A stretch of 63,892 nt of DNA. It comes from an uncultured Bacteroidales bacterium. Lineage in GTDB: Bacteria; Bacteroidota; Bacteroidia; Bacteroidales; P3. The notes under the pieces were generated by a model. The model was given only the letters and a program-made list of their open reading frames with translations. It did no database searches and was not told the origin of the DNA. Below, piece after piece: positions 8,615 through 16,821 of the stretch; position 1 is the first letter of the stretch; each line of letters opens with the position of its first letter. A program made the translations under genes and the position numbers. The stretch lies in contig CAJOEN010000024.1 of the NCBI GenBank assembly GCA_905233475.1, positions 1 through 63,892 of the forward strand, read 5' to 3'.

Positions 8615-10330
8615 ATGAAATCAAATTTTAGAAAAATCACAAAAGTATTTGTAGCAGTAGTTATCGTTGCAATAACTATATCCTGCAACAAAGAGGAGTT
8701 AAGCGTTGAAAAATCGACAATACGCTTTAATCGTTCCATTTCCGCCACGGCCACCATGCCGAAAAATACCGACAAGGCGCACCTCAATGTCGGCACAAAC
8801 CGCCCATACTGGGACAATGGTGACGCTATAAACATCAACGGCACCACACTTACTGCCACTAATATAAACGACAGTGCCGCCAATTTCAGAGGAGATGTAA
8901 CATCTTTCAACCATGCCGGTAAAGACTGTTATTGGGTTGTTTATCCTGCAACAATATATGCATCGTCCTCAACAAGTGGTCTTGTTGTAAACCTACCCTC
9001 AACACAGACTTTCAACAGTTCTTCGCCTTTAAACGGAACTACCTACATGGCTGCCCACACCGACGTGACTTCCGGCTCCAATGATGTGAACTTTGCCATG
9101 AAGAATCTCGTATCCCTACTGAAACTCACTCTAACCAGTACAAATGTTAGCAACAAGAAACTCAGCAAGATAGTTGTTTACCACTCTTCACAAAATCTAC
9201 ACGGCAACTTTACCATAACCTCAGAACTCAACTATACTGGTGGTACCTACGGCGCAATTACAATTAACTGCACCGACGGCACACATAATTACATAGATAT
9301 CACATCGGCCACTGACGTGTATATAGCTCTGCCTCCGCTGGCTACAGGCGGTATCATTACCATGAGAATGTACAACACCGATGACCAATACACAACAAAA
9401 ACCCTTAATATGGGTTCACAACCTTTTGATCGTAACACCGTCTATAATTCTACTATAAATAATGTAGCGTTTGAAAAAATAGATGGATTGTTCTCCGTAT
9501 CCTCAACCAAAAAAGTTATTTTCTCCCCGGGCAACTTACAGTGGAGTGCCACAAATGGTGGAGCTTCTGCAACAACACATGAGGTAAAAGGCGGTGGCAC
9601 GGCTGCTGGTACATGGCGTTTTGCCGAAAACCAGTGGGACACTATTGCAACCCGCAATAAAAATGCCTCATCCACTTACACTGGTTGGATAAACCTTTTC
9701 GGCTGGGGCACAAGCGGATATAATAGCAAGTATCCGTACATGACAAGCACAAGCAACTCGAATTATGGTAATGGAAGCAACGACATTGCAAGCACCAATT
9801 ATGACTGGGGTGTTTATAATGCTATCTATAACCCACAGACCTCAAGCACTGACGCCCCTGATACATGGCGTACACTTACATCAACTGAATGGGAATATGT
9901 TTTGAATACAAGATCTGGCAACCGTTATGCCAAAGCAATTGTGAACGGTATAAGAGGATTAATTATATTACCGGACAACTGGTCAACATCCACTTACTCT
10001 TTGTCCAATATCAACACAGTAAATTCCAATTACGATGGCAACACTATTACTCTATCCAACTGGACCATATTGGAGAATGCCGGTTGCATATTCCTTCCCG
10101 CTGGAGGCTACCGCAATAATACCACAGTCTCCAGTGCTACTGGAACTACTCCGAGGGGCTACTACTGGTCAGCTACGAGATACAATACTTCTAGCTCATA
10201 CTCGTACGGCCTACTTTTCCAGAACGGGGGTACTACCTTTAGTGCTGGAGTTCAGCCAAGGTACTATAGTAGTACTAATACAGCACGTAGCCGTGGTTTC
10301 TCGGTACGCCTTGTAAAAGATGCAAATTAA
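8615..10330 (+). CDS. fimbrillin-like lipoprotein with C-terminal FISUMP/C-lectin-like domain (paralog A)
   Basis: A 571-residue surface lipoprotein. The signal peptide ends VAITISC, with Cys24 acylated. Residues about 40-290 resemble Mfa/fimbrillin-like lipoproteins (FWPxxD-like start, then DCYWVVYPAT, TYMAAHTD, MKNLVSLLKL, VYIALPPL). Residues about 300-571 are a FISUMP-like / C-type-lectin-like domain (FSPGNLQW, TWRFAENQWD, WINLFGWGTSG, TNYDWGVYNAIYN, LILPDNW, CIFLPAGG, GYYWSAT, FSVRLVKD). Paralogs B (24070) and C (61939) share this layout, but the tail between YW and SVRLV is almost unrelated among the three. It has its own promoter with a long leader and a strong terminator. Its exact role (adhesin, fimbrial tip or glycan binding) is unknown. 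Confidence 0.85.
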   Translation: MKSNFRKITKVFVAVVIVAITISCNKEELSVEKSTIRFNRSISATATMPKNTDKAHLNVGTNRPYWDNGDAININGTTLTATNINDSAANFRGDVTSFNHAGKDCYWVVYPATIYASSSTSGLVVNLPSTQTFNSSSPLNGTTYMAAHTDVTSGSNDVNFAMKNLVSLLKLTLTSTNVSNKKLSKIVVYHSSQNLHGNFTITSELNYTGGTYGAITINCTDGTHNYIDITSATDVYIALPPLATGGIITMRMYNTDDQYTTKTLNMGSQPFDRNTVYNSTINNVAFEKIDGLFSVSSTKKVIFSPGNLQWSATNGGASATTHEVKGGGTAAGTWRFAENQWDTIATRNKNASSTYTGWINLFGWGTSGYNSKYPYMTSTSNSNYGNGSNDIASTNYDWGVYNAIYNPQTSSTDAPDTWRTLTSTEWEYVLNTRSGNRYAKAIVNGIRGLIILPDNWSTSTYSLSNINTVNSNYDGNTITLSNWTILENAGCIFLPAGGYRNNTTVSSATGTTPRGYYWSATRYNTSSSYSYGLLFQNGGTTFSAGVQPRYYSSTNTARSRGFSVRLVKDAN

Positions 10331-10357
10331 TTTAGTGTATAAACACATGTAATTACG

Positions 10358-10398
10358 AAAAACTGAAGCGGAGCTGAAAGCTCCGCTTCAGTTTTTTT
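10358..10398 (+). terminator. strong terminator after paralog A
   Basis: A 17-base stem (AAAAACTGAAGCGGAGC with its complement) closes a TGAAA loop and ends in seven T. The inner 19 bases GCGGAGCTGAAAGCTCCGC recur exactly in the hairpin beside paralog C at 61868-61898. Confidence 0.9.
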
Positions 10399-10482
10399 GT
10401 AGGGTCACAAAAAATCCACCAACGCCCTTAAACGGGTATGTTTAGCCTGCACACGTACAGACTTATCCCCTCGCACAAATCC

Positions 10483-10588
10483 GTTAGTCAAAACACAGAC
10501 CCCTGCAAAACAGGGCAGCCCAAACAAGTTCCTCCTGAGGGGGCAAGGGGGAGAAAAAATCTTGAGGAGACAGGGAGAAGTAAAAAAC
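10483..10588. repeat. dispersed C/G-rich intergenic repeat, block R2
   Basis: This block has the same pieces and order as R1: GTTAGTCAAAACACAGACCC, GCCCAAACAAGTTCC, TCCTGAGGGGGCAAGGGGGAG, an A run, then GAGGAGACAGGGAGAAGTAAAA. It lies between the paralog A terminator and the HtrA-like gene and contains no ORF of note. Confidence 0.7.
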
Positions 10589-10645
10589 CGAGTTCCTATA
10601 CAATAAAAATGCCGTTTGGAAGTTAATAACAAAAAAAAAACACTT

Positions 10646-11785
10646 ATGAACAGAATATTTCTTTTGCTTTTTGCTGGCTTTACCATTGTGGCGCAGGGGT
10701 GCAACAGCACGTCTGGCGATAGTTCGCGAACCGATTTAACAGAAAAACAGAACTCCAACGCTCCACGACTTACTCTCACCGATTTCACCGAGGTGGCTGC
10801 CGCTACTATTGATGGTGTGGTGCACATAAAAACCGAGATGAAACAGCTTACCCCCATGTATCAGTCGTTTTTTGGTTTGCTGATACCGCAAGGCGTTCAG
10901 GAACAGGTATATAGCGCTTTCGGTTCGGGAGTAATCATCTCCTCCGACGGATACATACTTACCAACAACCATGTGGTGCAGGATGCAGAAGCCATCACCG
11001 TAACCCTCAACGACAAGCGTGAACTCCCTGCTCATATTGTCGGCACCGACCCCGCCACCGACCTCGCCCTTATCAAAATAGAGGCCACCGACCTAACCTT
11101 TATCCCTTTCGGCAATAGCGACGAAGCCAAAATCGGCGAGCCAGTACTTGCCATAGGCAACCCATTCAACCTCACTTCTACCGTTACGTCGGGCATTATC
11201 AGTGCCAAAGCGCGCAATGTAAACATCATAGAAAACACGCGTGGCGTGGAAAGCCCCATAGAATCGTTTATACAGACCGACGCAGCTGTTAATTCGGGCA
11301 ACAGCGGCGGAGCCTTGGTTAATGACAAGGCCGAACTGATAGGTATTGTAACGGCTATAGCCTCGGGCAACGGCTACTACACAGGCTATTCCTTTGCTAT
11401 ACCGTCGAACCTCGCAATCAAGGTGGTGGGCGACCTCAAGCAATATGGCAACGTACAACGTGCCTACCTTGGCGTGCAGGTTACAGATGTAACATCGGCT
11501 ATTGCCAAAGAGACCGGGGCTTCGGCTATCAAAGGACTGTATATCACCAAAATAACTCCCGATTTTTCGGCATACAACGCTGGTATGCGCCAGGGAGATA
11601 TTATTCTGAAAATCAACAATATAGAAATCAACAGTTTTGCTGAACTGATGGAAGAGATGGGGCGTTTCAGCCCGGGAGACAAAATTGACGTGCAGTACGA
11701 GCGTGCCGGCAAAGCATATACCGCAAAAGTAACTCTGCTTAACTCTATGGGTAATACCCAGATAATCAGAAATAAAAACAAGTAA
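10646..11785 (+). CDS. HtrA/Deg-family serine protease lipoprotein
   Basis: A 379-residue periplasmic quality-control protease. The ATG at 10646 starts the signal peptide; an in-frame TTG at 10616 would add ten polar residues and is rejected. The lipobox ends VAQGC (Cys19). The trypsin-like domain has all three catalytic residues: His109 (TNNHVV), Asp139 (TDLAL) and Ser220 (NSGNSGGAL). One PDZ domain follows (about 275-365, AYLGVQV ... GMRQGDIILKINN). Classical DegP has two PDZ domains and no lipid anchor, so this is closer to the single-PDZ DegS/DegQ-like type. It would cut misfolded envelope proteins. It stands alone as a transcription unit as far as can be seen. Confidence 0.9.
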   Translation: MNRIFLLLFAGFTIVAQGCNSTSGDSSRTDLTEKQNSNAPRLTLTDFTEVAAATIDGVVHIKTEMKQLTPMYQSFFGLLIPQGVQEQVYSAFGSGVIISSDGYILTNNHVVQDAEAITVTLNDKRELPAHIVGTDPATDLALIKIEATDLTFIPFGNSDEAKIGEPVLAIGNPFNLTSTVTSGIISAKARNVNIIENTRGVESPIESFIQTDAAVNSGNSGGALVNDKAELIGIVTAIASGNGYYTGYSFAIPSNLAIKVVGDLKQYGNVQRAYLGVQVTDVTSAIAKETGASAIKGLYITKITPDFSAYNAGMRQGDIILKINNIEINSFAELMEEMGRFSPGDKIDVQYERAGKAYTAKVTLLNSMGNTQIIRNKNK

Positions 11786-11792
11786 AACGGAT

Positions 11793-11831
11793 ACAGGCAG
11801 CGAGGTTTTTCCTCCCTCGAAGCCGTTTTTT
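11793..11831 (+). terminator. probable terminator after HtrA-like gene
   Basis: An imperfect stem GGCagCGAGG ... CCTCGaaGCC is followed by GTTTTTTG. The A/A internal bulge makes the assignment moderate. Confidence 0.45.
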
Positions 11832-11847
11832 GAAAAGATGTGGGATT

Positions 11848-12189
11848 ATGAAGCGATTTAAAACCACTTTATACGCAATGGCACTGCTGCTGGCCTATCT
11901 GCCGGCAGTATTGCTGTCGTCGCTACATACCCACACTCCGGTAGCACAGGAACCCGTACATTGTTTCGACTGTGTTCATCATCAGCACCATTCGGGACAC
12001 CTTACAACCACTTTTGGCCACCACGACTGTATGCTGTGTCAGTTTTCGCAGCAGACGTATATAGGCAACCACACCAATGTCCCAAAAACATTACTTTTGC
12101 CAACGGTTGTGCCCTATGCTTGCGAAACCGTTGGCATACAAACTGCCGTTCAACCTACCAAATCGCCACGAGCCCCTCCCCTTTTCTGA
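11848..12189 (+). CDS. small His/Cys-rich exported protein, probable metal binding
   Basis: A 113-residue protein starting at ATG 11848. A hydrophobic segment (about residues 7-23, ALLLAYLPAVLLSS) acts as signal peptide or anchor. The exported part holds many possible metal ligands: LHTHTP, CFDCVHHQHHSGH, GHHDCMLC, including two CxxC motifs. This pattern suits Zn, Cu, Ni or Fe binding. A TonB-dependent receptor follows at 12390, and such His-rich small proteins are often found just before metal-linked receptors, so a role in metal capture or sensing is inferred. A MITE-like element now lies between the two genes. No named family was assigned with confidence. Confidence 0.65.
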   Translation: MKRFKTTLYAMALLLAYLPAVLLSSLHTHTPVAQEPVHCFDCVHHQHHSGHLTTTFGHHDCMLCQFSQQTYIGNHTNVPKTLLLPTVVPYACETVGIQTAVQPTKSPRAPPLF

Positions 12190-12230
12190 TATTAAATACT
12201 TGCAAGCCCGCACCTTTGGGAAATTTTTAA

Positions 12231-12359
12231 TGGGGCTTCTATAAATTGCCTCGGAGAGGCAAACTCTCAATAACCTCACATGCTAATGTGAGGTATATCA
12301 GGCAAATAAAGAACAGGCGTGTCGGAGTGACGCTCTCAAACGAATAAATAGAAGTCCCC
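12231..12359. mobile_element. MITE-like element, copy 1
   Basis: A non-coding element with near-perfect terminal inverted repeats: GGGGCTTCTA at the left, TAGAAGTCCCC at the right. TTAA flanks it on both sides (12227-12230 and 12360-12363), a likely 4-base target duplication. Its inside has two hairpins (TTGCCTC-GGA-GAGGCAA and CCTCACAT-GCTA-ATGTGAGG). Bases 12232-12322 are identical to copy 2 at 31090-31180; copy 1 carries 27 extra bases (12323-12349) before the right end. It sits in the leader region of the TonB receptor gene. Confidence 0.8.
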
Positions 12360-12389
12360 TTAAGTAATTTATAATCAGAATTTAAAAAC

Positions 12390-14489
12390 ATGAAAATTTT
12401 GAAGATTTTGTTGCCATTGGCGATGTGTACGCCTTTGGCGGCGCAGAATGTTCCCGACACGAATGATGTGCTTTCGGGTCAGCTAAAACTTAATGAAGTA
12501 GTGGTGCATTGTGTTGCCGGCAAAACCACTATAAAACATTCGCCACTGCCTGTTACAGTGGTTAATGCAAACACATTGAAACAGACATCCTCAAGCAACA
12601 TAATAGACGCTTTGGCAAAGCAGCCCGGCGTGTCGCAAGTGGCTACGGGCGGAGGTATATCCAAGCCTGTGATACGAGGGTTGGGGTACAATCGTGTGCT
12701 TGTGGTAAAGGACGGCATTAGGCAGGAGGGACAGCAGTGGGGCGACGAACATGGGGTCGAAATAGACGCTCACGACGTGGGGTCGGTAGAGATAATAAAA
12801 GGTCCGGCCAGCCTCATGTACGGTTCCGATGCTATGGCAGGAGTGATAATTTTCAACAATACCCCAACGCAACCACTCGGCACTGTGGGCGGCAACTTAG
12901 ATGCCGAATACCACACCAACAACGGCCTTATTAACTATTCGCTGAACCTTGGCGGAAACCACAACAGTTTTGTTTGGGACATCCGCTACAGCGACAAGTT
13001 CGCGCACGCCTACAAAAACAGCTACGACGGATATGTCCCCAACTCGCAGTTCAGCGAGCGTGCCATAGCATTGCGGTTGGGACTGATAAAAAAATGGGGA
13101 TACTCAAACCTCAAAATCGGTTATTACAACATCAATCCGAGTATTGTGGAAGGCGAACGCGACAGCATTACGGGCAATCTGCTCTCGTATAACGACAATG
13201 TTGCCACCTACAAACACGGACTGCCGTTCCAAAAAGTTTTTCATCATAAAGCGGTGTCCGAAACTTTCGTAAATCTGAAAAAAGGCTATATCAAAGCCAT
13301 TGTGGGATTTCAGCATAACACACGACAGGAGTACGAGGAAACGCCCTACGACTACGGTCTGTGCCTGCATCTTGGCACCATCAACTACGACCTGCGCTAT
13401 GTGAGCAACGTGAGTTACGGATGGAAATACTCTTCGGGCATAAACGGTATGTTGCAGCAGTCGTCCAACAAAGGCGAAGAGTACCTGATACCCGACTACC
13501 GGTTAGCCGATATAGGAGTGTTCGCCACAGGCTCCAAAAGTCTTGAGCGTTGGAATTTCAGCGGCGGACTGCGTTTCGACTATCGTTACCTGAAATCCGA
13601 CAGTCTTATCGACGATGGGCAGTTGCGCTTCCGCGACTTCTCACGCAATTTTACCGGACTTACAGGCAGCCTTGGCGCGACATATCTCATTACCGACGGC
13701 CTTACGGCGAAGTTCAACATAGCTCGGGGGTTCCGTGCACCTAATATCAGCGAGCTGTCGGCCAACGGCCAACACGAAGGCACGTTGCGCTACGAGATTG
13801 GCAACCGCAACTTTGTCCCGGAATACAGTCTGCAGGCCGACTTTGGCCTTGACTACACTTACCGCTGGCTGTTGGTGCAGGTATCGGCTTTCGCCAACAG
13901 CGTGAGCAACTACATCTACACACACCGTATCGACAGTGTTGTGGAACCCGGCCTTATGACTTTCGCCTATTCGCAGGGCGATGCCATGCTGTGGGGTTTC
14001 GAGGCCGGTTTTGATGCGCATCCTGTAAATCCTCTGCACTTAGGCGCTACTTTCTCCTACGTAAGTACGCACCTACGCAACCAGCCCGCCGACATGAGCC
14101 ACCTGCCTTTGACTCCCGCCCCACGGCTCACCACCGACTTAAGGTGGGATATTATTCGGCACGGAATAAAGAAAGCATACGTAGAAGCGCAACTTGACGG
14201 ATATTTTGCACAAAAACAATGTTTTACAGCATTTGATACCGAAACGGAGACGCCTGCCTACGCTCTTGTAAACATCTCGGCTGGCACCAATATATTTGTG
14301 AGAGGTCGCAAAATAGCTGAGATAAATGTGATTGTGAGCAACCTTTTCGATGTGTGTTACCAAAACCACCTGAGCCGCCTCAAATACTGCGATGTGAACG
14401 CGCTTACCGGACGACGGGGAGTGTTTGATATGGGACGCAACATTGTTTTCAAGCTCACGGTACCTTTAGGAAAAGGTACAAAAGAGTAA
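12390..14489 (+). CDS. TonB-dependent outer membrane receptor
   Basis: A 699-residue outer membrane receptor. The signal peptide ends PLAAQ, and the region LKLNEVVV is a likely TonB box. The plug domain (about 45-155) has the family marks IDALAKQPGVS, KPVIRGLGYNRVLVV and VEIIKGPASLMYGSDAMAGVI. The 22-strand barrel ends in KLTVPLGKG. There is no N-terminal carboxypeptidase-like (SusC) extension. The plug pattern (GLGYNRVLVVKDGI, HDVGSVEII) resembles receptors for metal ions or siderophores such as the ZnuD group, and the His-rich small protein upstream supports metal uptake; the ligand is an inference. The MITE copy ends 31 bases before the start codon and could influence expression. Confidence 0.88.
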   Translation: MKILKILLPLAMCTPLAAQNVPDTNDVLSGQLKLNEVVVHCVAGKTTIKHSPLPVTVVNANTLKQTSSSNIIDALAKQPGVSQVATGGGISKPVIRGLGYNRVLVVKDGIRQEGQQWGDEHGVEIDAHDVGSVEIIKGPASLMYGSDAMAGVIIFNNTPTQPLGTVGGNLDAEYHTNNGLINYSLNLGGNHNSFVWDIRYSDKFAHAYKNSYDGYVPNSQFSERAIALRLGLIKKWGYSNLKIGYYNINPSIVEGERDSITGNLLSYNDNVATYKHGLPFQKVFHHKAVSETFVNLKKGYIKAIVGFQHNTRQEYEETPYDYGLCLHLGTINYDLRYVSNVSYGWKYSSGINGMLQQSSNKGEEYLIPDYRLADIGVFATGSKSLERWNFSGGLRFDYRYLKSDSLIDDGQLRFRDFSRNFTGLTGSLGATYLITDGLTAKFNIARGFRAPNISELSANGQHEGTLRYEIGNRNFVPEYSLQADFGLDYTYRWLLVQVSAFANSVSNYIYTHRIDSVVEPGLMTFAYSQGDAMLWGFEAGFDAHPVNPLHLGATFSYVSTHLRNQPADMSHLPLTPAPRLTTDLRWDIIRHGIKKAYVEAQLDGYFAQKQCFTAFDTETETPAYALVNISAGTNIFVRGRKIAEINVIVSNLFDVCYQNHLSRLKYCDVNALTGRRGVFDMGRNIVFKLTVPLGKGTKE

Positions 14490-14560
14490 AACCGTTGTCG
14501 CATAAAGACTTTTGATTCGGGACTACAAAAATAATGTGGTTCCGAATCACTTTTTTTTCG

Positions 14561-14568
14561 TATCTTTG
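14561..14568 (+). promoter_or_regulatory. promoter -7 box for the GT5-like gene
   Basis: TATCTTTG preceded by a T run, followed by GCA; the ATG is at 14595. The stretch 14490-14560 before it contains no gene. Confidence 0.7.
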
Positions 14569-14594
14569 CAAAACGAATTTTTAAACAAAAAGAC

Positions 14595-15440
14595 ATGCAA
14601 AAACGTCGGATACTCTTTGTTAATCAGGAGATTAGTCCATTCTCTAAAGAAACGGAAATATCGAAATTCGCACACGATTTGCCCGAATACATACAATCAC
14701 ACAAAGACAAAGACACAAAAGAAGGTAGGGAGATACGTACTTTTATGCCCCGATACAGCTATGTGCATGAAATAAAAAACCAACTGCACGAAGTAATACG
14801 TTTGTCGGGTATGAATTTGATAATCAACACCATCGACCATCAATTGATAATTAAGGTGGGTTCTATGCCAAAATCCAAAACCCAAGTGTATTTTGTTGAT
14901 AACGACGAGTATTTTGCCGACAGGGAGTCCATTCGCGACGAACAGGGAGTTTTCTTTCCCGACAACGACGAACGCATGATGTTTTTCAACAGGGGTAGCC
15001 TTGAAGCTGTTCGCAAACTTGCATGGAAACCCAATCTTATCCACACCAATGGCTGGTTTGCTTCCATGATTCCGTTCTACATACGTCGTTTCAACAAAGA
15101 GGACATATTTTTCAACGGCACCAAAATAGTTGTCTCGATTTTCGGTAGCGATGCATTTGACGAACAGTTTTCCGACCTTATGGAGAAAAAGCTGCGCCAC
15201 GAGGGAGCCACCGCCAAAGACCGTCTGCTGTACGGAGGCCGCGACTACATATCCACTATGCGAACAGCAATAACTTACGCCCACGGCATTGTGATAGCCT
15301 CGCCTAATGCTGACAAACAACTTGTGGAATACGCCAAGGCAAACAAAAAGAACGTGCTGGAATACAATCCCAACACCGACGAATTTTTCAGGCAGATAAA
15401 CAAATTTTATGACGTTGTGATAGGAAGCGGAAAAAAATAA
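14595..15440 (+). CDS. GT5 glycogen/starch-synthase-like protein, N-terminal domain only
   Basis: A 281-residue cytoplasmic protein matching only the N-terminal Rossmann domain of GT5 glycogen synthases. RILFVNQEISPFSKETEISKF corresponds to the ADP-glucose-binding start, though the usual KxGG loop reads KETEI here; IHTNGWFASMIP matches the HxHDWHxA region. The C-terminal donor-binding domain is absent: full enzymes are about 470 or more residues. In Bacteroidota this short form commonly precedes a DUF4270 gene, as it does here (51 bases apart), so it is a conserved short paralog and not a fresh truncation. Catalysis of glucan synthesis is unlikely; the true role is unknown. Confidence 0.8.
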   Translation: MQKRRILFVNQEISPFSKETEISKFAHDLPEYIQSHKDKDTKEGREIRTFMPRYSYVHEIKNQLHEVIRLSGMNLIINTIDHQLIIKVGSMPKSKTQVYFVDNDEYFADRESIRDEQGVFFPDNDERMMFFNRGSLEAVRKLAWKPNLIHTNGWFASMIPFYIRRFNKEDIFFNGTKIVVSIFGSDAFDEQFSDLMEKKLRHEGATAKDRLLYGGRDYISTMRTAITYAHGIVIASPNADKQLVEYAKANKKNVLEYNPNTDEFFRQINKFYDVVIGSGKK

Positions 15441-15490
15441 TACTATTCCGCGCAAAAATACGTTATACCTGAAAAACCACTTTATCAACA

Positions 15491-16807
15491 ATGAGTAAAA
15501 TCAGAAACCTTATGAATATAAGATTGCTTGCAGGGGTAACAGCTCTTGTGGCTGTGATGTTTTTTACCGCTTGCACCAACGAAGACACCGATTTTGGCCA
15601 AAACCTCACCGACCCATCGGCATGGTACAACGGCACTTTATGCGACACTGTCAGCGTTTCGGCCTACACCTTGCGCGAGGACTCCATGAGCACGTACAAT
15701 TACATGAACGGCGTTATTGGAGTTTTGCAAAACAGCGTGTTTGGCAAAACCGAGGCCGTGATGTACACCCAAGCCGCACTCTCCACAACAGGCGGCATTA
15801 GTTTCGAGAGCGACATTATAGACTCCGTTGTGGTTAGCTTGGCTATAACCAGCATGTTTTCCACCGACACCAAGGACTCCAACTACATATACTCCGCCCG
15901 CATAGCCGTACAACCCCTCGCCGAGGCCTTGTCGGACTCCATTTATTACGCTTGTAACGAGGTGGCGGCGGCACCGGAAACATATTTCGACCAAACAGTG
16001 GCAATAAAAGCCAAAGACACAGTGGTGCGCATGAAAATGAACTCCTCCATAGAGCCAATATTCTCCAACAAAGTGTATGGCAACAACGAGGACTTTCTTG
16101 AAGCACTCAAAGGTTTGAAAATAAGCCTAATACCTCAAGGCGCGGATGCCGACAACATGATGATGTGCATCAACTACGCGGCTTCGGCCACAGGACTTAC
16201 GGTGTATTTCCACTCCAACAACGACACCATTCCTCTCGAATACTCCTTTGTGTTTTCGGGTACGTCGGCCAAACATTTCAACGGCTATAAACATACCTAT
16301 ACCTCTTCGCCTTTGTCGGTTTTCAATAGCAATGTAGGCGATTCGGTTCCGGGATTGCAGAAACTTTATCTTCAGCCGCTGGGAGGAACTTTCTTAAAAC
16401 TACGTTTCCCGTATTTGCAACAATGGTCGGCACAACACCCCAACGCAGTTGTACATCAGGCACAGATAATAATGCCGGTTGCCGATGAAACGTCGGCTAT
16501 AGGCGAGGTTACGCAGCGAGTGCTCTGTTACAAATACCTTGCCGGCGGTAAAGTAATGCTTATTCCCGATATGATGGACGCACTGCTTGCAGGCGGTTTC
16601 GACGGATACTACAACAAAGACAAAAAACAGTACCGTATGCGCATAACCCGACATATACAGCAGGTAGTTTCGGGTGCTCCCGACTATGGCCTTGCCATAT
16701 ATATCGACGCACGCCGTGTATCCGCCAAACAGGTGATACTCAAAGGCACCGACAAGAGCCTTGCCGAACACGTCAAGTTAGAAATAATTTATTCCGAAAC
16801 AAAATAA
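15491..16807 (+). CDS. DUF4270 family lipoprotein
   Basis: A 438-residue envelope lipoprotein. The signal peptide ends VMFFTAC (Cys28), and the start ATNED-like acidic linker is followed by the family opening (TDFGQNL, then GTLCDTVSVSAYTLREDSM). The rest is beta-rich with no catalytic motif visible. DUF4270 proteins are specific to Bacteroidota and usually follow the short GT5-like gene, as seen here. Their function is unknown; a surface or outer-membrane location on the inner leaflet is inferred from the lipid anchor. The next gene starts 14 bases downstream, so co-transcription from the promoter at 14561 is likely. Confidence 0.85.
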   Translation: MSKIRNLMNIRLLAGVTALVAVMFFTACTNEDTDFGQNLTDPSAWYNGTLCDTVSVSAYTLREDSMSTYNYMNGVIGVLQNSVFGKTEAVMYTQAALSTTGGISFESDIIDSVVVSLAITSMFSTDTKDSNYIYSARIAVQPLAEALSDSIYYACNEVAAAPETYFDQTVAIKAKDTVVRMKMNSSIEPIFSNKVYGNNEDFLEALKGLKISLIPQGADADNMMMCINYAASATGLTVYFHSNNDTIPLEYSFVFSGTSAKHFNGYKHTYTSSPLSVFNSNVGDSVPGLQKLYLQPLGGTFLKLRFPYLQQWSAQHPNAVVHQAQIIMPVADETSAIGEVTQRVLCYKYLAGGKVMLIPDMMDALLAGGFDGYYNKDKKQYRMRITRHIQQVVSGAPDYGLAIYIDARRVSAKQVILKGTDKSLAEHVKLEIIYSETK

Positions 16808-16821
16808 AAACCTTTGCCATT

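Noticed and set aside
10130-10330. Diversity-generating retroelement variable region
   Set aside because: No reverse transcriptase, accessory gene or template repeat is present in the window; only the domain type and tail variability are suggestive.
12231-12359. Riboswitch upstream of the TonB receptor
   Set aside because: The same sequence occurs inside the HEPN gene at 31089-31190 with inverted ends and target duplication, so a mobile element explains it; the cobalamin-box sequence is not seen.
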